Below, one piece after another: positions 37,084-47,523 of a stretch of DNA of 64,000 nucleotides (positions within the stretch are counted from its first letter, which is position 1; each line of letters starts with the position of its first letter). Source of the DNA: Aureococcus anophagefferens (Eukaryota > Sar > Pelagophyceae > Pelagomonadales > Pelagomonadaceae); the NCBI RefSeq assembly GCF_000186865.1, contig NW_008705572.1, positions 393,384 through 457,383 of the forward strand, written 5' to 3'. A program made the position numbers and the translations under genes. A model generated the notes under the pieces. The model was not told the origin of the DNA and did no database searches. It was given only the letters and a program-made list of their open reading frames with translations.

Positions 37084-38484
37084 TCACGCGCGGCGCACGG
37101 CGATCTTCGACCGGCGCGGCCGCGGCGGCGCGGCGCCGTCGAGCCACGCCGTGTACTTGCGCAGGAGGCCGCCCTCGACGTCGAAGCCGCCGTGGCTCGA
37201 CTTGACGAACATGGTCTCGACGGGGTTGAGGCGGTCGCCGTCGTAGTCGAGCTGGACGTCGTCCATGGGGAACGCGCCCGTGGTCTCGGCGACCTGGAAG
37301 CCGTAGAACTCGAAGCCCGCGTCCGCGATGACCTCGGACATGCGGATCTCGTGCATGAAGACGTAGGCCGTCTTCTCGCGCTGGTCGCCGGGCACGACGA
37401 GGCCGTCGCGGAGCGCGCCGCAGGACGCGACGAGCCGCGCGCCGTCGGGCTCCGGCGCGAAGATCCGCGCGGCGCGGAGCAGCGCGACGGCCGGCGCGTC
37501 GCAGGCGAAGGCCATGGACTGGACGTGGGGCCGCCGGAAGCGAGGCGCCCAGCGGACCATGGAGTTGACGGACGCGCCGACGAGCTTCACGGAGCCCGAG
37601 AGCCGCGCGCAGAAGAGCGCCGGCCACCCGCGGGGCTCCTCGACGTAGCGCGGCAGGAAGGGCCCGCGGACCGTGTCGTTGAGGAAGACGCAGGCCTCGC
37701 GGCCGCCGCCCCAGCAGGCGTCGAGGCCCGCGCCCCAGGCGGCGAAGTCGCCGCCGGCGTTCGCCTGTGCCGGAAACACCCAGTGGAATGGACCGGTCCA
37801 GCGAAACTTCAAACCTCTCGAGCTCGGTCGAATCGCGGTCGTTTTGGCTGGTTTTTGGACGGATCGGTTGCTCGCGGCGAGTTCTTTTCAGACAGTGGGA
37901 AAAGCACGTCGAAACCGTGCGAAAAATTGAAGTCCTTGGTTTCCTGCCCGGGCGTTCGCGCGCTCGACGAGCCGCGGCGGCGGCTCGAGCGCCGCGAGCG
38001 CCGCGCGGAGGCCCGGCGACGCGCCGCCGTTGGCGACGACGCAGACGTCGAAGTGCGCGCCGTAGCCGGGCGCGCCCGCGACGCCGTGGCGCAGGAAGAA
38101 GCGCACGTTCGCGTCGACGACGGCCGCGCCTCTTTCGCAGACCGCGAGCAGCACGAGGACCGGCGGCGGCGGCCGCGCGGCGGCGACGACGTCGACGACC
38201 GCGCCGGGCCCGAGGCCCAGGGCGCCGACGGCGCCGTCGAGCGGCGCGGCGCGGCCGTCCGCCAGCCGCAGGCCCAGCGCGCCGGGGTCCAGCGCCGCGC
38301 CGCGCGACGCGCCGAACTTGCAAAAGGCCGCGACGAGCGTCCGCGCGGGCTTCGCCACCTGGCGCGGCCGCAGGCGGCAGCGCAGCGACGCGCCGTCGAG
38401 GACGCCGGCGCCGCGCAGGATCACGTCGAGGCCCTCGGGCTCATCGTCCACGGCCGGGCTCTCCATATGCTGCTGGGGCTGCAC
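37084..38484 (-). CDS. Putative glycosyltransferase with NxGxD and NDTVRGPFLP motifs
   Basis: Exons 38484-37960 and 37764-37084 give 401 aa (Met at 38466 also possible); the intron is introner C. The N-terminal half opens with unassigned sequence, followed by a Rossmann-like region (HFDVCVVANGGASPGLRAAL). At the splice junction it reads VERANAGGDFAAWGAGL, then CVFLNDTVRGPFLP, SGSVKLVGASVNSMV, HVQSMAFACDAPAVALL and VAETTGAFPMDDVQLDYDG. I associate these with a GT-A-type family found in algae and bacteria; donor and acceptor are unknown. There is no signal peptide. Confidence 0.65.
37765..37951 (-). mobile_element. Introner element C1, hybrid ends
   Basis: Perfect 8-bp duplication GCGTTCGC on the plus strand (37757-37764 and 37952-37959). 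On the gene strand it begins CCGGGCAGGAAACC (family A-like) and ends GGTGTTTCCGGCACAG (unlike A or B). The shared core GGCTGGTTTTTGGACG is antisense to the host gene. GC donor, CAG acceptor, frame restored (VERANAGG). Confidence 0.85.
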
Positions 38485-38589
38485 CGTGGGTGCAGCATCT
38501 GTGCAGCGTCAATGTCCCCGCTCCAGTCCGTGCTCCCACACAGGTGCGACGAGGTGCGACGCACTGAGCTCCAGCCGACAGCCAGTGCA

Positions 38590-38706
38590 AGGGCTCCGCA
38601 GCGCTCGCCGCAGACCTCGAGAGCTCAGCCAGCGCTCCGCAGCGCTCGACGCAGACCTCGTAAGCCAGCCAGCGCAACGCAAGGGCTCGCCGCAGACCTC
38701 GAGCTC
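38590..38706. repeat. Degenerate tandem repeats upstream of the lumen-protein gene
   Basis: Three copies related to CAGCGCTCGNCGCAGACCTCG, spaced about 45-50 bp, in the leader between two divergent genes. Confidence 0.65.
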
Positions 38707-38747
38707 AAGTTGACGGCCATCGTCCCTCTGCGCACCACCGCGCCGGC

Positions 38748-39425
38748 ATGGCGCAAAAGCTCGCGGTGCTGTGCGCGATCCTCGTCGGCGCCCGTGCGAT
38801 GCGGCTCCCGACGCGGCGCCGCGTCGTCCTCGGCGGCGGCGCCGCGGCCGCCGCCGCCGCCGCGGCGGTCCCCGCGCGCGCCGCGGAGCTCCCGACGGGA
38901 GGCAGGGACCTCTTCAACCTCGTCGCGGCGGCGCGGCGGCAGCTCGACGACGTGCCCGCGCTCATCGAGGCCGGCAAGTGGGACTCGGTGCGCGCGATCC
39001 TCATCCAGCCGCCCATCGCCGACGTCTGGGGCAAGAACGCGAAGCCGCTGCTCAAGCGGTACGCGGAGGCCGTCGGGAACGCCGACGGCGACGAGCTCGC
39101 CGTGCTCGAGGCGCGACGCGCGGCGTCTCGCCGCGCCGCGTGAGCGGAGCGCGGAACCCGCGCAGGCGCGCGAGGACGCCGTCTCCCACCTGCAGTACCT
39201 CGACATGGCGCGCGCGCGGCGCCCGCGCTCCCGAGAGTCCGCGCGTCGAGCCGCCCCGCGCAGGCCGTCTACAACAACGTCTTCTCGCCCGTCGGCGGCG
39301 ACATGAAGGTCAACGCCAAGCCCGAGCTCGTCAAGCAGTACTACGAGATGCCCATGCAGGAGTTCCGCGCGTCGGCGAAGGCCCTCGACGCGCTCGTCAA
39401 GCTGGGGAGCGGGCTGAAGTACTAA
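38748..39425 (+). CDS. Thylakoid-lumen-targeted protein, PsbQ-like candidate
   Basis: Exons 38748-39110, 39166-39207 and 39264-39425 give 188 aa; both introns (55 and 56 bp) use GC donors. The N-terminus is tripartite: signal peptide, short transit, then a twin-arginine-type lumen signal (RRRVVLGG followed by an Ala run and PARA-A). The mature domain of about 140 residues is helical (GGRDLFNLVAAARRQLDDVP, DVWGKNAKPLLKRYAEAVGN, SAKALDALVKLGSGLKY), like PsbQ-type oxygen-evolving-complex subunits. Assignment to PsbQ is by helix pattern only. The lumen address is the stronger claim. Confidence 0.72.
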
Positions 39426-39692
39426 GGTTCAAAGGTGGAGCGGCACGCTGCTTACGGCCATGTTCGCCCGTTAGCCGCGGCACGAGGAGGAATCGAAGGT
39501 AGGGGGGCGGCGAAGACAGGCGTAGGAAGAGCCACGGGAAGACACGACTAGGGCGGAGGCGTACAGGAGCACCGCGACGGAGACGGCACGACGACAAAGA
39601 GAGCCTCGCGCGTTTTGCCTTGACGCGTCTCTAAACGTAGGGGGGGCGGGAGGAACCGCGGAGGCCTCCGCGGTGACGGCAAGCCTACCGTG

Positions 39693-39740
39693 ACGGCCAC
39701 GCCCTCCGACGCGCCCACGGCCACGCCCTCCGACGCGCCC
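39693..39740. repeat. Two perfect 24-bp tandem repeats
   Basis: Unit ACGGCCACGCCCTCCGACGC+GCCC at 39693-39716 and 39717-39740; in the minus-strand frame it encodes GASEGVAV twice. Confidence 0.85.
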
Positions 39741-39877
39741 ACGACGGCCAGCGTCATGTCGCCGTCGATGGTGTGGTCGCCGGGGTAGGTCGGGGGCGGC
39801 GCCTGGCGGCGCGGCTCGTTGCGCGCGGACGATCGCGTGCCTTCGCGTTCGCGGGCGGACCGCCGCGCGCCACACCC

Positions 39878-39900
39878 AAGCAAGCAAGCAAGCAAGCAGG
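39878..39900. repeat. (AAGC)n microsatellite
   Basis: Five tandem AAGC units in non-coding sequence. Confidence 0.85.
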
Positions 39901-39971
39901 CCGACCCGGCAACATATCCCCCCCACTCATCCCCACCGGGTCCCGACTTCGACTCGAAGTCCGCGTAAGCC

Positions 39972-41181
39972 TTAGCGCCCCCCCGGGCGGTCCGCGGCGG
40001 CGGCGCGGAGCTGGCCGAGGCGCTCCCGGAGGGGCACGCGCGCGCCGCGGGCCTTCTTCGGCGGCGGGTGGCGGCAGGCCAGGAGCGCGAGCTCGTCGGC
40101 CTTGGCGAGCGTGCCCCGGGCCGCGAGCGCGCGCGCGAACGCGGCGCGGTCCGCGCCCGGCGCGAGGGCCCGGAGAGCGGTCCGCGTCGCGTCGCGATCC
40201 GCGGCCACGAGCTTCGCCTGTGTGGATGGAGAGTTCTGAAGTTTGGTCCACGGGGACCCCCCAAACCAGTGGTTGATTTCCACACAGAGCTTCGCGAGCG
40301 CCTCGACGGGGAACGCGCCTGTGTGGATTCCAAATCTTCAACCCGACTTCAATGTGCGCGTAATCGAACGATTTAGACCAGACTCTTTCGCTGTGCTTCG
40401 AGAACTCGACGAGAGCAATCGATTCGTCCAAAAATCAGCCGAATCGACTCCGATGTGACCGAGATAGAGAGTTCTGAAGTTTGGTGGGGACCCCCCAAAC
40501 CAGTGGTTGGAATCCACACTGGAACGCGCCGCCGAGGTCGCCCGCGGCGACGGCGCAGCGCGCCGCGGACCGCGCGACGAGCGCGCGCGCGGCGCCGCTC
40601 CTCGAGGCCGCGTGCTCGAGGACCGCGGCGAAGACGCGCGCGTCGCCGCGGACGCAGAGCTCGTGGAGCGCGCGCCTCGCGGCGCTCGCGAGGAAGCGCA
40701 GCTCGTGCACGCCGCGCTTGACGAGCGCCGACACGACGAGGCCGACGTCGTCGTCGGACGCGACCGCGGCGGCGCCGCCGCCCGCCGCGAAGACGTCGCC
40801 CAAACACAACAACGCCTCCCGACTCGACCGGGACCGCAGCGCCGCGGCCTCGCGCGCGAGGAACGCGAAGAGCCCCGCCGGGAGCCCGCCCGCGACCGCG
40901 GCCGCCCCGCCGGCGCCGGCGACCGCCCGCCGCGCGGCCGCGACGGCCTCGAAGCGATCCTCCCACGCATCACTCCCCATGAGCGCCGCGACGTCCGCCC
41001 AGGGCGCCGACGCCTCGCGCTCGACGGCGGCAACGGCGGCGACGCCCGCGACGTCCGCCCAGGGCGCCGACGCCTCGCGTTCGACGGCGGCAACGGCGGC
41101 GACGCCCGCGACGCCCGCGACGACGTCGTTCTCGTCGTCGCTCGCCGACGTCTTGTCCACCTTTTTGTCTTCGCTCGCCAT
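39972..41181 (-). CDS. TOG/CLASP-N-like HEAT-repeat protein with 23-nt microexon
   Basis: Exons 41181-40530, 40318-40296 (23 nt) and 40217-39972 give 306 aa; both introns are introners (B2, B1). After an acidic start, a 20-residue unit is tandemly duplicated. A helical-repeat domain follows: WEDRFEAVAAARRAV, SRSSREALLCLGDVFAAGG, VSALVKRGVHELRFLASAAR and LHELC. This resembles the CLASP-N/TOG fold of ciliary TOGARAM and Crescerin proteins that bind tubulin. The last exons add helices and a basic PPPKKARGAR tail. A Met at 41289 is an alternative start. Confidence 0.7.
40218..40287 (-). mobile_element. Introner element B1, 70-bp deletion derivative
   Basis: Perfect 8-bp duplications AGCTTCGC at 40210-40217 and 40288-40295; ends CTGTGTGGA and TTCCACACAG. 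It keeps only one end of the family-B body (GTTCTGAAGTTTGGT and GGGACCCCCCAAACCAGTGG) and lacks the core. Spliced intron 40218-40295, 78 bp, GC-AG. Confidence 0.9.
40319..40521 (-). mobile_element. Introner element B2 (family B), sense orientation
   Basis: Perfect 8-bp duplications GAACGCGC at 40311-40318 and 40522-40529; ends CTGTGTGGATTCC and GGAATCCACACTG form a 13-bp inverted repeat with one mismatch. Intron 40319-40529, 211 bp, GC-AG. The core lies on the host coding strand. Confidence 0.9.
40990..41109. repeat. Two 60-bp tandem repeats coding 20 residues
   Basis: Lines 40990-41049 and 41050-41109 differ at one base and encode VAAVEREASAPWADVAGVAA-type units in the TOG-domain protein. 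Confidence 0.9.
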
Positions 41182-41390
41182 GGCGGCGGCGGCGAGGTTG
41201 AGGGAATTCAAATTTGATATTATGGGGTCCATCTCTTTGCACGCGCCGCCCGTCGAGGACGAGGTCGAGGCAAGGCCCGACGACGGCAAACGTGAAAACT
41301 GCGCAAGCCCAGCGCGGAGCGATTCTCAGGGTTACCGCCCAGCCCCGACGACGTCGTCGGCGAGAAGCGGCAGCAGGCGTTACGCCCGCG

Positions 41391-44300
41391 CTAGGAGAAG
41401 GTGCAGTTCGTGGCCCTGGCGTCGTCGGGCGGCGTCTCGACGTTCTCCCAGAAGAGGCCCTCGAACCTGCCCGGCGCGAGGGGCGGGAGCCAGAGCGCGA
41501 CGTCGTGGGCGCCGCCGGCCGCGAGCGGCGACGCGTCGTAGTAGAAGCCGAGGAAGCACGCGGCGCGCGGGAGGCCGCGCGAGTTGTAGGCCCGCGTGAG
41601 GTTCGCCGGCGCGCCGTCGACCCAGAGCGCCACGTCGAGCGCGTCGTCCGGGTCCGCGATCGCCGGGTACAGGAGGAGGCGCGCGGGCGCGAGCCTGGGC
41701 GGGGACCGAGCGCTCGACGAGCGCGGGCGACGCGTCCGAACATCGCCGACGCGACCGAAGACCCGACGTCGCGCGGGCGGCTCCCGCGCGGGCGCGGGCC
41801 ACGCCGCGCGGAGCTCGCCGGGCCGCCAGGCGACGTCGTAGGCCGCCGCGCGGGCCGCGAGCTGGGCCGCGACGGCGGCGGGCACGGCGACGGTCGCGTT
41901 GAACCAGCCGCCGGCGAAGGCCGGCGGCGCGACGGCGCCGGGCGCGACGGGCATCGCGCGCTGCGCGCGCGACGCGGGCGCCGCGTAGCGCGCGGCGACG
42001 ACGCCGGCCCGCGGCGCCGGCGCGACGGCGCAGGCGACGCCGTCGACGGCGACGGCCGCGACGGCCGCGTCGACGGGCACGGGCGCGCGGACGGCCGCGA
42101 GCGCGAGCGCCTCGACGGGCTCCGCGAGCGCCTCGAGCCGGAGCACGCGCGCGGCCGCGCCGCCGACGGCCAGCGCCCGCGCCGCGCCCGCGCGCCACGT
42201 GCCCAGGGACGCGCGGCCCGGGTGGAGCTCGTCGACGCGGAAGAGCGCGGCCGTGCCGTTCGCGACGCCGAGCGACTCGTCGAGCGCGAGGCCCGCGCTT
42301 CGCGGCGCGAAGCCCGGGTTGAAGAGGAAGACGAAGCCGACGCCGCGGGCCGCGTCGAAGCAGGCCCAGCCGTCGACGGCGCCGACGGCCGGCGGCCCGA
42401 GCGTCGCGACGGGCAGCGCGCGCGCGAGGCACGCGGCCTCGTCGTCCGTCCACGCGAGCCAGCCTCGGATCCAGGCCTTGTCGCCGTCCGGGAGCGCGGC
42501 CCACTCGGCGGCGTCGCGGCCGGGCAGGAAGGCGACGACGTTGTTGAGCCCCGCGGAGCCCACGGACGCGAGGAGGCTGTACTTGTAGCCCACGTAGTCG
42601 AAGTCGCGCGCGTTGACGTCGTAGCACCTACCGGACGATTCGCCGCCGCCCCGGTCGCAACGTCGCGCGAACGGGGCCGCGGCCGGACGCCGCGTCGCGC
42701 CAGGGCACGCCGCCGAAGCAGGCGTCCGTGCCGTTGTCGTCCGTGCGCTCGGCCTGGTGGAAGATGAAGCCCGGCACGCGGCTCGGCGGCAGGAGCTGCG
42801 CCGCGGCGTAGGCGTAGTTCACGCGCCGGAGGTTGTCCGCGGCGACGTGGTCCGCGTGGAGGTTCGCGATGGGCACGCCGTAGGTCTCCGGGTTCTCGTC
42901 GCCGGCGAGGGGCTCGGCGTAGGACCCCGCGAGCTGGTACCAGGGCCCCCAGACGTGGTTCGTCTGCCGGTGGTCCATGACCGCGTCGGGCTTCGCGGCG
43001 CGGATCGCCCTCAGGATCGCCATCCAGGACCGCCACTGGCCGTAGCGGAGCTCCGGCGCGCCGGCGAAGATGTCCTGGTCCCAGGCGAAGCCCGCGGCGC
43101 CGCTCTTGGCGAGGAACGCGAGGAGCTGGTCTTTGAGCCAGTCGCGCGCGGCGGGCGCGGCGAGGTCCGTGCGGTCGCCGGCGTGGTGGGGCGCCGTCCC
43201 GTTGAAGCCGAGCTGCGGGTAGACGTAGGCGAGGAGGCCGAGGCCCATGGCCCGCGCCCGGTCGACCTGCGCTAAAATGTCCGCGGGCACGGCGTCACGC
43301 GTCGCGTCGAAGGCCCCCGTGCGCACGGCCTCGCCGAGGCCTGGGCGGGAAAAGAGAGATTCAACGTCTCGCTTCAACGTGAGTGTTCCGCGCGCGCGCG
43401 TTCCGGAAAAAGCACCCACGCTTCGAGACCGTTCCAAGAGATGATCGCTCGTCCAAAAGTCAGCCGAAACGAGTGGAAAACGGCCGAGAGAGGAGCCTTT
43501 GAAGTTGGGAATGTCGCTCTCTTTTCCTGCCCTGGCCGAGGCTGAACCAGAGGCCGGCCTCCCAGCCCCAGTTGTCCGTCGTTTTGAAGCGGCTCGCGTG
43601 GGCGCTGTTCTGGGGCTCGTAGACGACGTGCGTGATGCCGAGCGCCGCGTTGCTTGCGAAGATGCGGTCGTACTCGGCGCGGCCCTCCGCCGTCGCGACG
43701 TCGAGCTGGTAGTCGCTCTCGTCCCAGGCGACGTTGACCTTGACCGTCGCGTTTTTGCGCATGGCCCCGTCGAGGAGGTAGGCCTCGACGCACGCGACGA
43801 AGGCCGCGCGCTCCCCGAGGTTGACGGGCCCGTACGCGTACCGTTGCAGCCGCGTGGCGCCGAGGACCGCGGGCTCCGCGGCGTAGGCGCCGCCCTCGAC
43901 GGCGCAGGACCCGAAGGTGTCGTAGCGGAGCGTGAGCCCGAACGACGCGTCGACGTCGACGTTGAAGAAGGGGTTCGCGACGCTCGCGAAGAAGCCGGAC
44001 CGGCCGCCGACGCGGCCGAACGCGGCGATCGCCGCGCCGCCCGTCGCGTAGCGGTGCGTGCGGTTGTAGGGGTTCTCGGCGACGTGGACGTCCTCGGTGC
44101 CCGCGACCCGCAGACCCGCGAGGGGCGCCACGGCGCCGACGGCCGACACGTTGATCGCGGCGACCGTCTTCTCGACGTGCGCGGCGACGACGGCGTACGT
44201 CGCCTCCAGGGCCGCCCCGCCGCCGCAGGCCCAGCGGACGACGACGGACGCGGGCGACGCCGCGACGCCGGCGACGGCGCAGGTCGCCGGCGTCAGCGTC

Positions 44301-44506
44301 GCGTTGGCGCCGGCCGCGGTGACCTCGACGAGGAAGCCGTCCGCCTCGACGGCGACCCGCGCCAGCGCCGTCCCGTAGCCGTCCTCGTCCGTGATGCTCG
44401 TCAGGAAGCCGGCGTCGGAGACGTCCGCGGCGACGCGGCCGTTCGTGATGCGGTGGGCCCGGGCGGCGGCCCAGAGGAGCAGTAGCGTCTTCCCGAAGCA
44501 GCCCAT
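41391..44506 (-). CDS. Large secreted protein, glycoside-hydrolase-like barrel
   Basis: Exons 44506-43543, 43340-42689 and 42627-41391 give 950 aa. Introns: introner A4 (43341-43542, GC-AG) and a 61-bp GT-AG intron (42628-42688). The start at 44506 opens a signal peptide (MGCFGKTLLLLWAAARAH). A beta-rich N-terminal domain leads to a barrel-like centre: GITHVVYEPQNSAHASRF, DRARAMGLGLLAYVYPQLGF, GFAWDQDIFAGAPEL (possible catalytic acids), KPDAVMDHRQTNHVWGPWY and VPGFIFHQAERTDDN. The C-terminal beta-rich part resembles the accessory sheet of GH36/GH97-type enzymes. Many N-x-T sites. Family call uncertain. Confidence 0.7.
43341..43534 (-). mobile_element. Introner element A4 (family A)
   Basis: Perfect 8-bp duplications GCCGAGGC at 43333-43340 and 43535-43542. 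On the gene strand it starts CAGGGCAGGAAAAG and ends CCCGCCCAG; core in sense. Intron 43341-43542, GC donor; junction FSLGEAV is in frame. Confidence 0.9.
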
Positions 44507-44512
44507 GTCTTC

Positions 44513-45770
44513 TTGCTTGTTCGAGGTGTTGATGATGAACATGTTTCCGTTCGAGAATCATGCCGTGATGGGCTGCTATTTTTTGGGCTGGTCCTCTTCG
44601 CGCACGAGGCGCGGGGCGAGACCTGCGACCCGTGCGGCGACAACAGTACGTATGAAGAAGAGCTGAAGTGGCAGGGCGGCTATCGGAAGCGCATCATCAC
44701 GGCGAGCGGCTGTCCGAATCACTACTCGTACGTGAGCGGCGTCCGCGGCCGCCGCGACGGAAGCAGTGCGCACCCCGTCGTGCCTCCTCGACCAGGCGGG
44801 CAAGCGCGCGCGGGGCGAGCATCATCGGTCGACGACGAACGTGAGCCATAGCCCCCAGATCGGCTGGGCCCTGGACGGCTTTCCGGTCTACGGCCCGCGC
44901 GGTCCCAACGGCACGAAGATGAAGCACGCGGCGAGCGGCTGCGTCGGGTCGCACTGCCTCGACGACTGCAGCGGCCGCGAGGAGGCGCTCCCGGGCGTCG
45001 ACGAGTTCCTGTATAGATACTACGTGACCGGTCCGACGTCCGATTTATACAGCCTGCCGAGCTCGCCGAAGCCCGCGGAGTCCGACTATCCTTTCACCTT
45101 CAAGTGCTACGCGGGCTGCGAGTGGAGCGACCTCGTCGGCGAGGCGAACCGCTGCTCCGGCGGCACGCCGGGCGTCACGGACGCCTACGCCGCGCGCGCG
45201 ACGGAGGGCTTCACGGAGCGGTACGTCTCCGCGGAGGCGACGGCCTACTGGTACGCGCAGAACGGCGACGACGCGATGGCGCCGCTCTGCGCGTCCGAGC
45301 CGACGGCCGCGCCGACGTCGGAGACCTGGCCGCCGACGACCGCGCTGGAGCTGCGGACGTGCAAAACGCAGAACGAGAACCAAAATTCCAAGTGCGCCGA
45401 CGCGGGCGGCGCGTGCTACGCGTCCGAGGTCCTCTGCGTCGGCGACGGCGGCGACTACCAGGAGAACCGCTGCGGCGACGGCTGCGGCTGCTGCGTCAAC
45501 GCCCCGACCGCCGCGCCCGCGCCCGCGCCGACGGCGGCGCCGACGTCGGCGCCGGTCACCTCCTTCCCCACGGAGCCGTGGCGCTGCGGGTCGCAGAGCG
45601 ACCTCCAGGACGACCGGTGCGAGAGCCGGCGCGGCGGCGAGTGCCACGCCAACGCGTCGACCTGCCTCGCGCGGCGCGGCGTCTTCCTCGAGAACCTCTG
45701 CGGCCACGGCGAGACCTGCGGGTGCTGCGTCAAAGCCCCGAGCGCGGCCCCGACCTGGGCGAAGCCGACG

Positions 45771-45809
<39 letters not shown>

Positions 45810-46103
45810 GCAACGGCATCGATCACGGGCATCGTTGTCGCGGTGCTCATCGTGCTCGTGTTCGCCTCGGCTTGCTTCTTCGCGGGCTACGCCGGCGCGC
45901 GCGTGAAGGAGCCGCTCCCGTCGAAGGAGGAGCGCGTCGGGCTGACGTCCCAGGACATCTTCGAGCTCGCGCCGCTGGAGGTGGACCCCGGCCCCGCGCC
46001 CGGCCGCGCCGAGGCCGCGTCCTTCTCCGCGGACCCGGAGGCGTACCGCGTCGAGGAGCCCGACGACGAGCCCTGCGTCGCCTGCACGGGGCTCGACTTT
46101 TAA
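44513..46103 (+). CDS. YHYH-domain membrane protein with Cys-rich repeats
   Basis: Exons 44513-44731 and 44796-46103 (508 aa as drawn); intron 44732-44795, GTGAG donor, CAG acceptor. The ectodomain has SGCPNHYSY and SPQIGWALDGFPVYGP, the core of the YHYH family. Two homologous Cys-rich modules follow (KCADAGGACYASEVLC...CGDGCGCCVNAP and RCESRRGGECHANAS...CGCCVKAP) separated by PT-rich stalks. A 12-Asp run, one transmembrane helix (about residue 445) and an acidic tail end it. The 5' end is doubtful: the ATG at 44513 sits 7 bp from the divergent start. The ATG at 44568 would give a perfect signal peptide only if the six-T run at 44579 had one more T. Confidence 0.7.
45772..45807. repeat. (GAC)12 microsatellite coding poly-Asp
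   Basis: Twelve tandem GAC codons just before the transmembrane helix of the YHYH protein. Confidence 0.9.
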
Positions 46104-46154
46104 GGAACGGAGGCGCACCGGCAGTTTACCGTGAACGACGACACACGAACCCCC

Positions 46155-47379
46155 TCAGGGCGCGTACTTCTCCTTGGAGCGGCGCGCGAGGATCTCGCCG
46201 AGCTCCTCGAGGCTGACTTCGACGCCCGCGGAGTGGTTGTCCTTCTGCCTGCTGAGGAGCGACGTGATCTGCTCCTGGCGGCTCTTCTCGCCCGCCGGGT
46301 CCTTGGGCGACTCCTTCTTCGCCGGCGGCGGCGGCGGGCCCGGCGCGGCCGGGAGGTCCGCGTCGCCGCCGGCGCCGTCGGGGCGGCCGGCGGCCGGCGG
46401 CTCCATGGCGGAGATGGCCGCGCCCCAGTGGAGGGCCGGCGCGTCGGGCGCGTCGCCGGGCGCGGCGTGGGACGCGCGGAAGGTGATGGACGCGGACTGG
46501 TCCACGGGGAGGCGGTCGATGGACGCGCCCGCGGTCTGGAGCCGCGGCGCGCGCGTGTCGCCCGCGCCGGCCTGCTGGTTGCCCCAGGTCGGGCTCTTGG
46601 ACTGGTCCGCGCCGAGGCGGTCGATGGTCGCGCCCCGCGTCTGCATGGGCACCGCGCCGACGGACGCGCGGCGGAGCTGGTCGTCCGTGAACCTGTGTGG
46701 AAATCAACCGCTGGTTTGGGACGTCCCGACCAAACTTTGAAATTCTCTAGCTCGGCCAAATCGAAGTCGATTCGGCTGACTTTTGGACGAATCGATCGCT
46801 CTCGTCGAGTTCTCGAAGCGGAGCGAAATAGTCTGGTCCAAATCCTTCAATTACGCGCATATTGAAGTCGGGTTGAAGATTTGATTTCCACACAGCCGCG
46901 AACTGGCGCCGGTTCGCCGTCGCGAGGCGCGGGCCGAGCTTCGGCAGGTCCTCGCGGCTCAGCTGCACCGTGCGCCCGAGCGCGTGGATCGTCTGGACGA
47001 CGGCGACGATGTCCTTGCCCTCGAAGAGGTCGATCGTGTCGAAGCAGTCGTGCTCGGGCACGCCGAGCTTCTTGCACGCCGCGGAGAACGCCGCGATGTT
47101 GTCCATCTGCTTGTAGGGCAGGGGCGAGTCGCTGATGCGCTTCACGATGCCCGGCGAGATGGCGCAGGCGAGCTCGCAGAGCACGACGCCGTTGCGCAGC
47201 TCGTCGCCGAGCCTGTCCGGATCCACGACCGTGCCCGTGAGGGCCTCGATCCAGTCCTGCGCGGGGCGCGCGGCTGGCGGCGGCGCGCACACCGGGGGAG
47301 GGGGGGAAGGACGCGCCGCGGCCTGGATGTTCGCATCGCTGTCCCTCGCGCGGTAGCCCGAGGTCACGGCGCGGGGCAT
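46155..47379 (-). CDS. Calponin/transgelin-like actin-binding protein (CH domain)
   Basis: Exons 47379-46904 and 46692-46155 give 337 aa; the intron is introner B3. One calponin-homology domain (DWIEALTG, LRNGVVLCELACAISPG, FSAACKKLGVPEHDCFDTID, DIVAVVQTIHALGR) is followed by three calponin-like repeats around GATIDRLGADQSKSPTWGNQQAG. The tail is coiled/basic (QITSLLSRQKDNHSAGVEV). CH plus calponin repeats bind and stabilise F-actin. A Met 45 bp upstream (47424) is possible. Confidence 0.87.
46693..46895 (+). mobile_element. Introner element B3, antisense to host gene
   Basis: Duplications CCGTGAAC (46685-46692) and CCGCGAAC (46896-46903), one mismatch; ends CTGTGTGGAAATC and GATTTCCACACAG are a perfect 13-bp inverted repeat. 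The core is on the plus strand while the host is on minus, yet the GT-AG intron (46693-46903) restores the frame (RRQFTDDQ). Confidence 0.9.
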
Positions 47380-47523
47380 AATATCGACTGGCAGCCCCGA
47401 ATAAAAACCCGGGGCATCTTGCACATTCTAACATGCGCCTGCACGATGCAGTGGAAATTTAACCTCCTCCACTCGCCGGCCCAGGGCTGCCCGCACCCGC
47501 TGGCATGAGGTGACGCTCGGGGG

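Larger units (their letters stand above)
39426..39971. other. Repeat-bearing region without a firm gene
   Basis: It contains two 24-bp tandem repeats and an (AAGC)n microsatellite. On the minus strand a short frame across 39690-39790 reads GDHTIDGDMTLAVVGASEGV and could be an orphan exon (it ends at a GTAGG donor-like site), but I cannot connect it to anything. Otherwise nothing is seen. Confidence 0.4.

Noticed and set aside
39471..39926. 152-codon minus-strand frame with a Leu/Cys-rich start
   Set aside because: It is driven by the (AAGC)n repeat and antisense Arg-rich sequence; no family or conserved block.
40990..41109. CRISPR-like or tandem array
   Set aside because: Only two contiguous 60-bp units in frame inside a coding exon, with no spacers; simple coding duplication.
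42628..42690. Stop at 42628 as the end of the large secreted protein
   Set aside because: A 61-bp GT-AG intron rejoins the frame to 412 further codons with matching composition and motifs.
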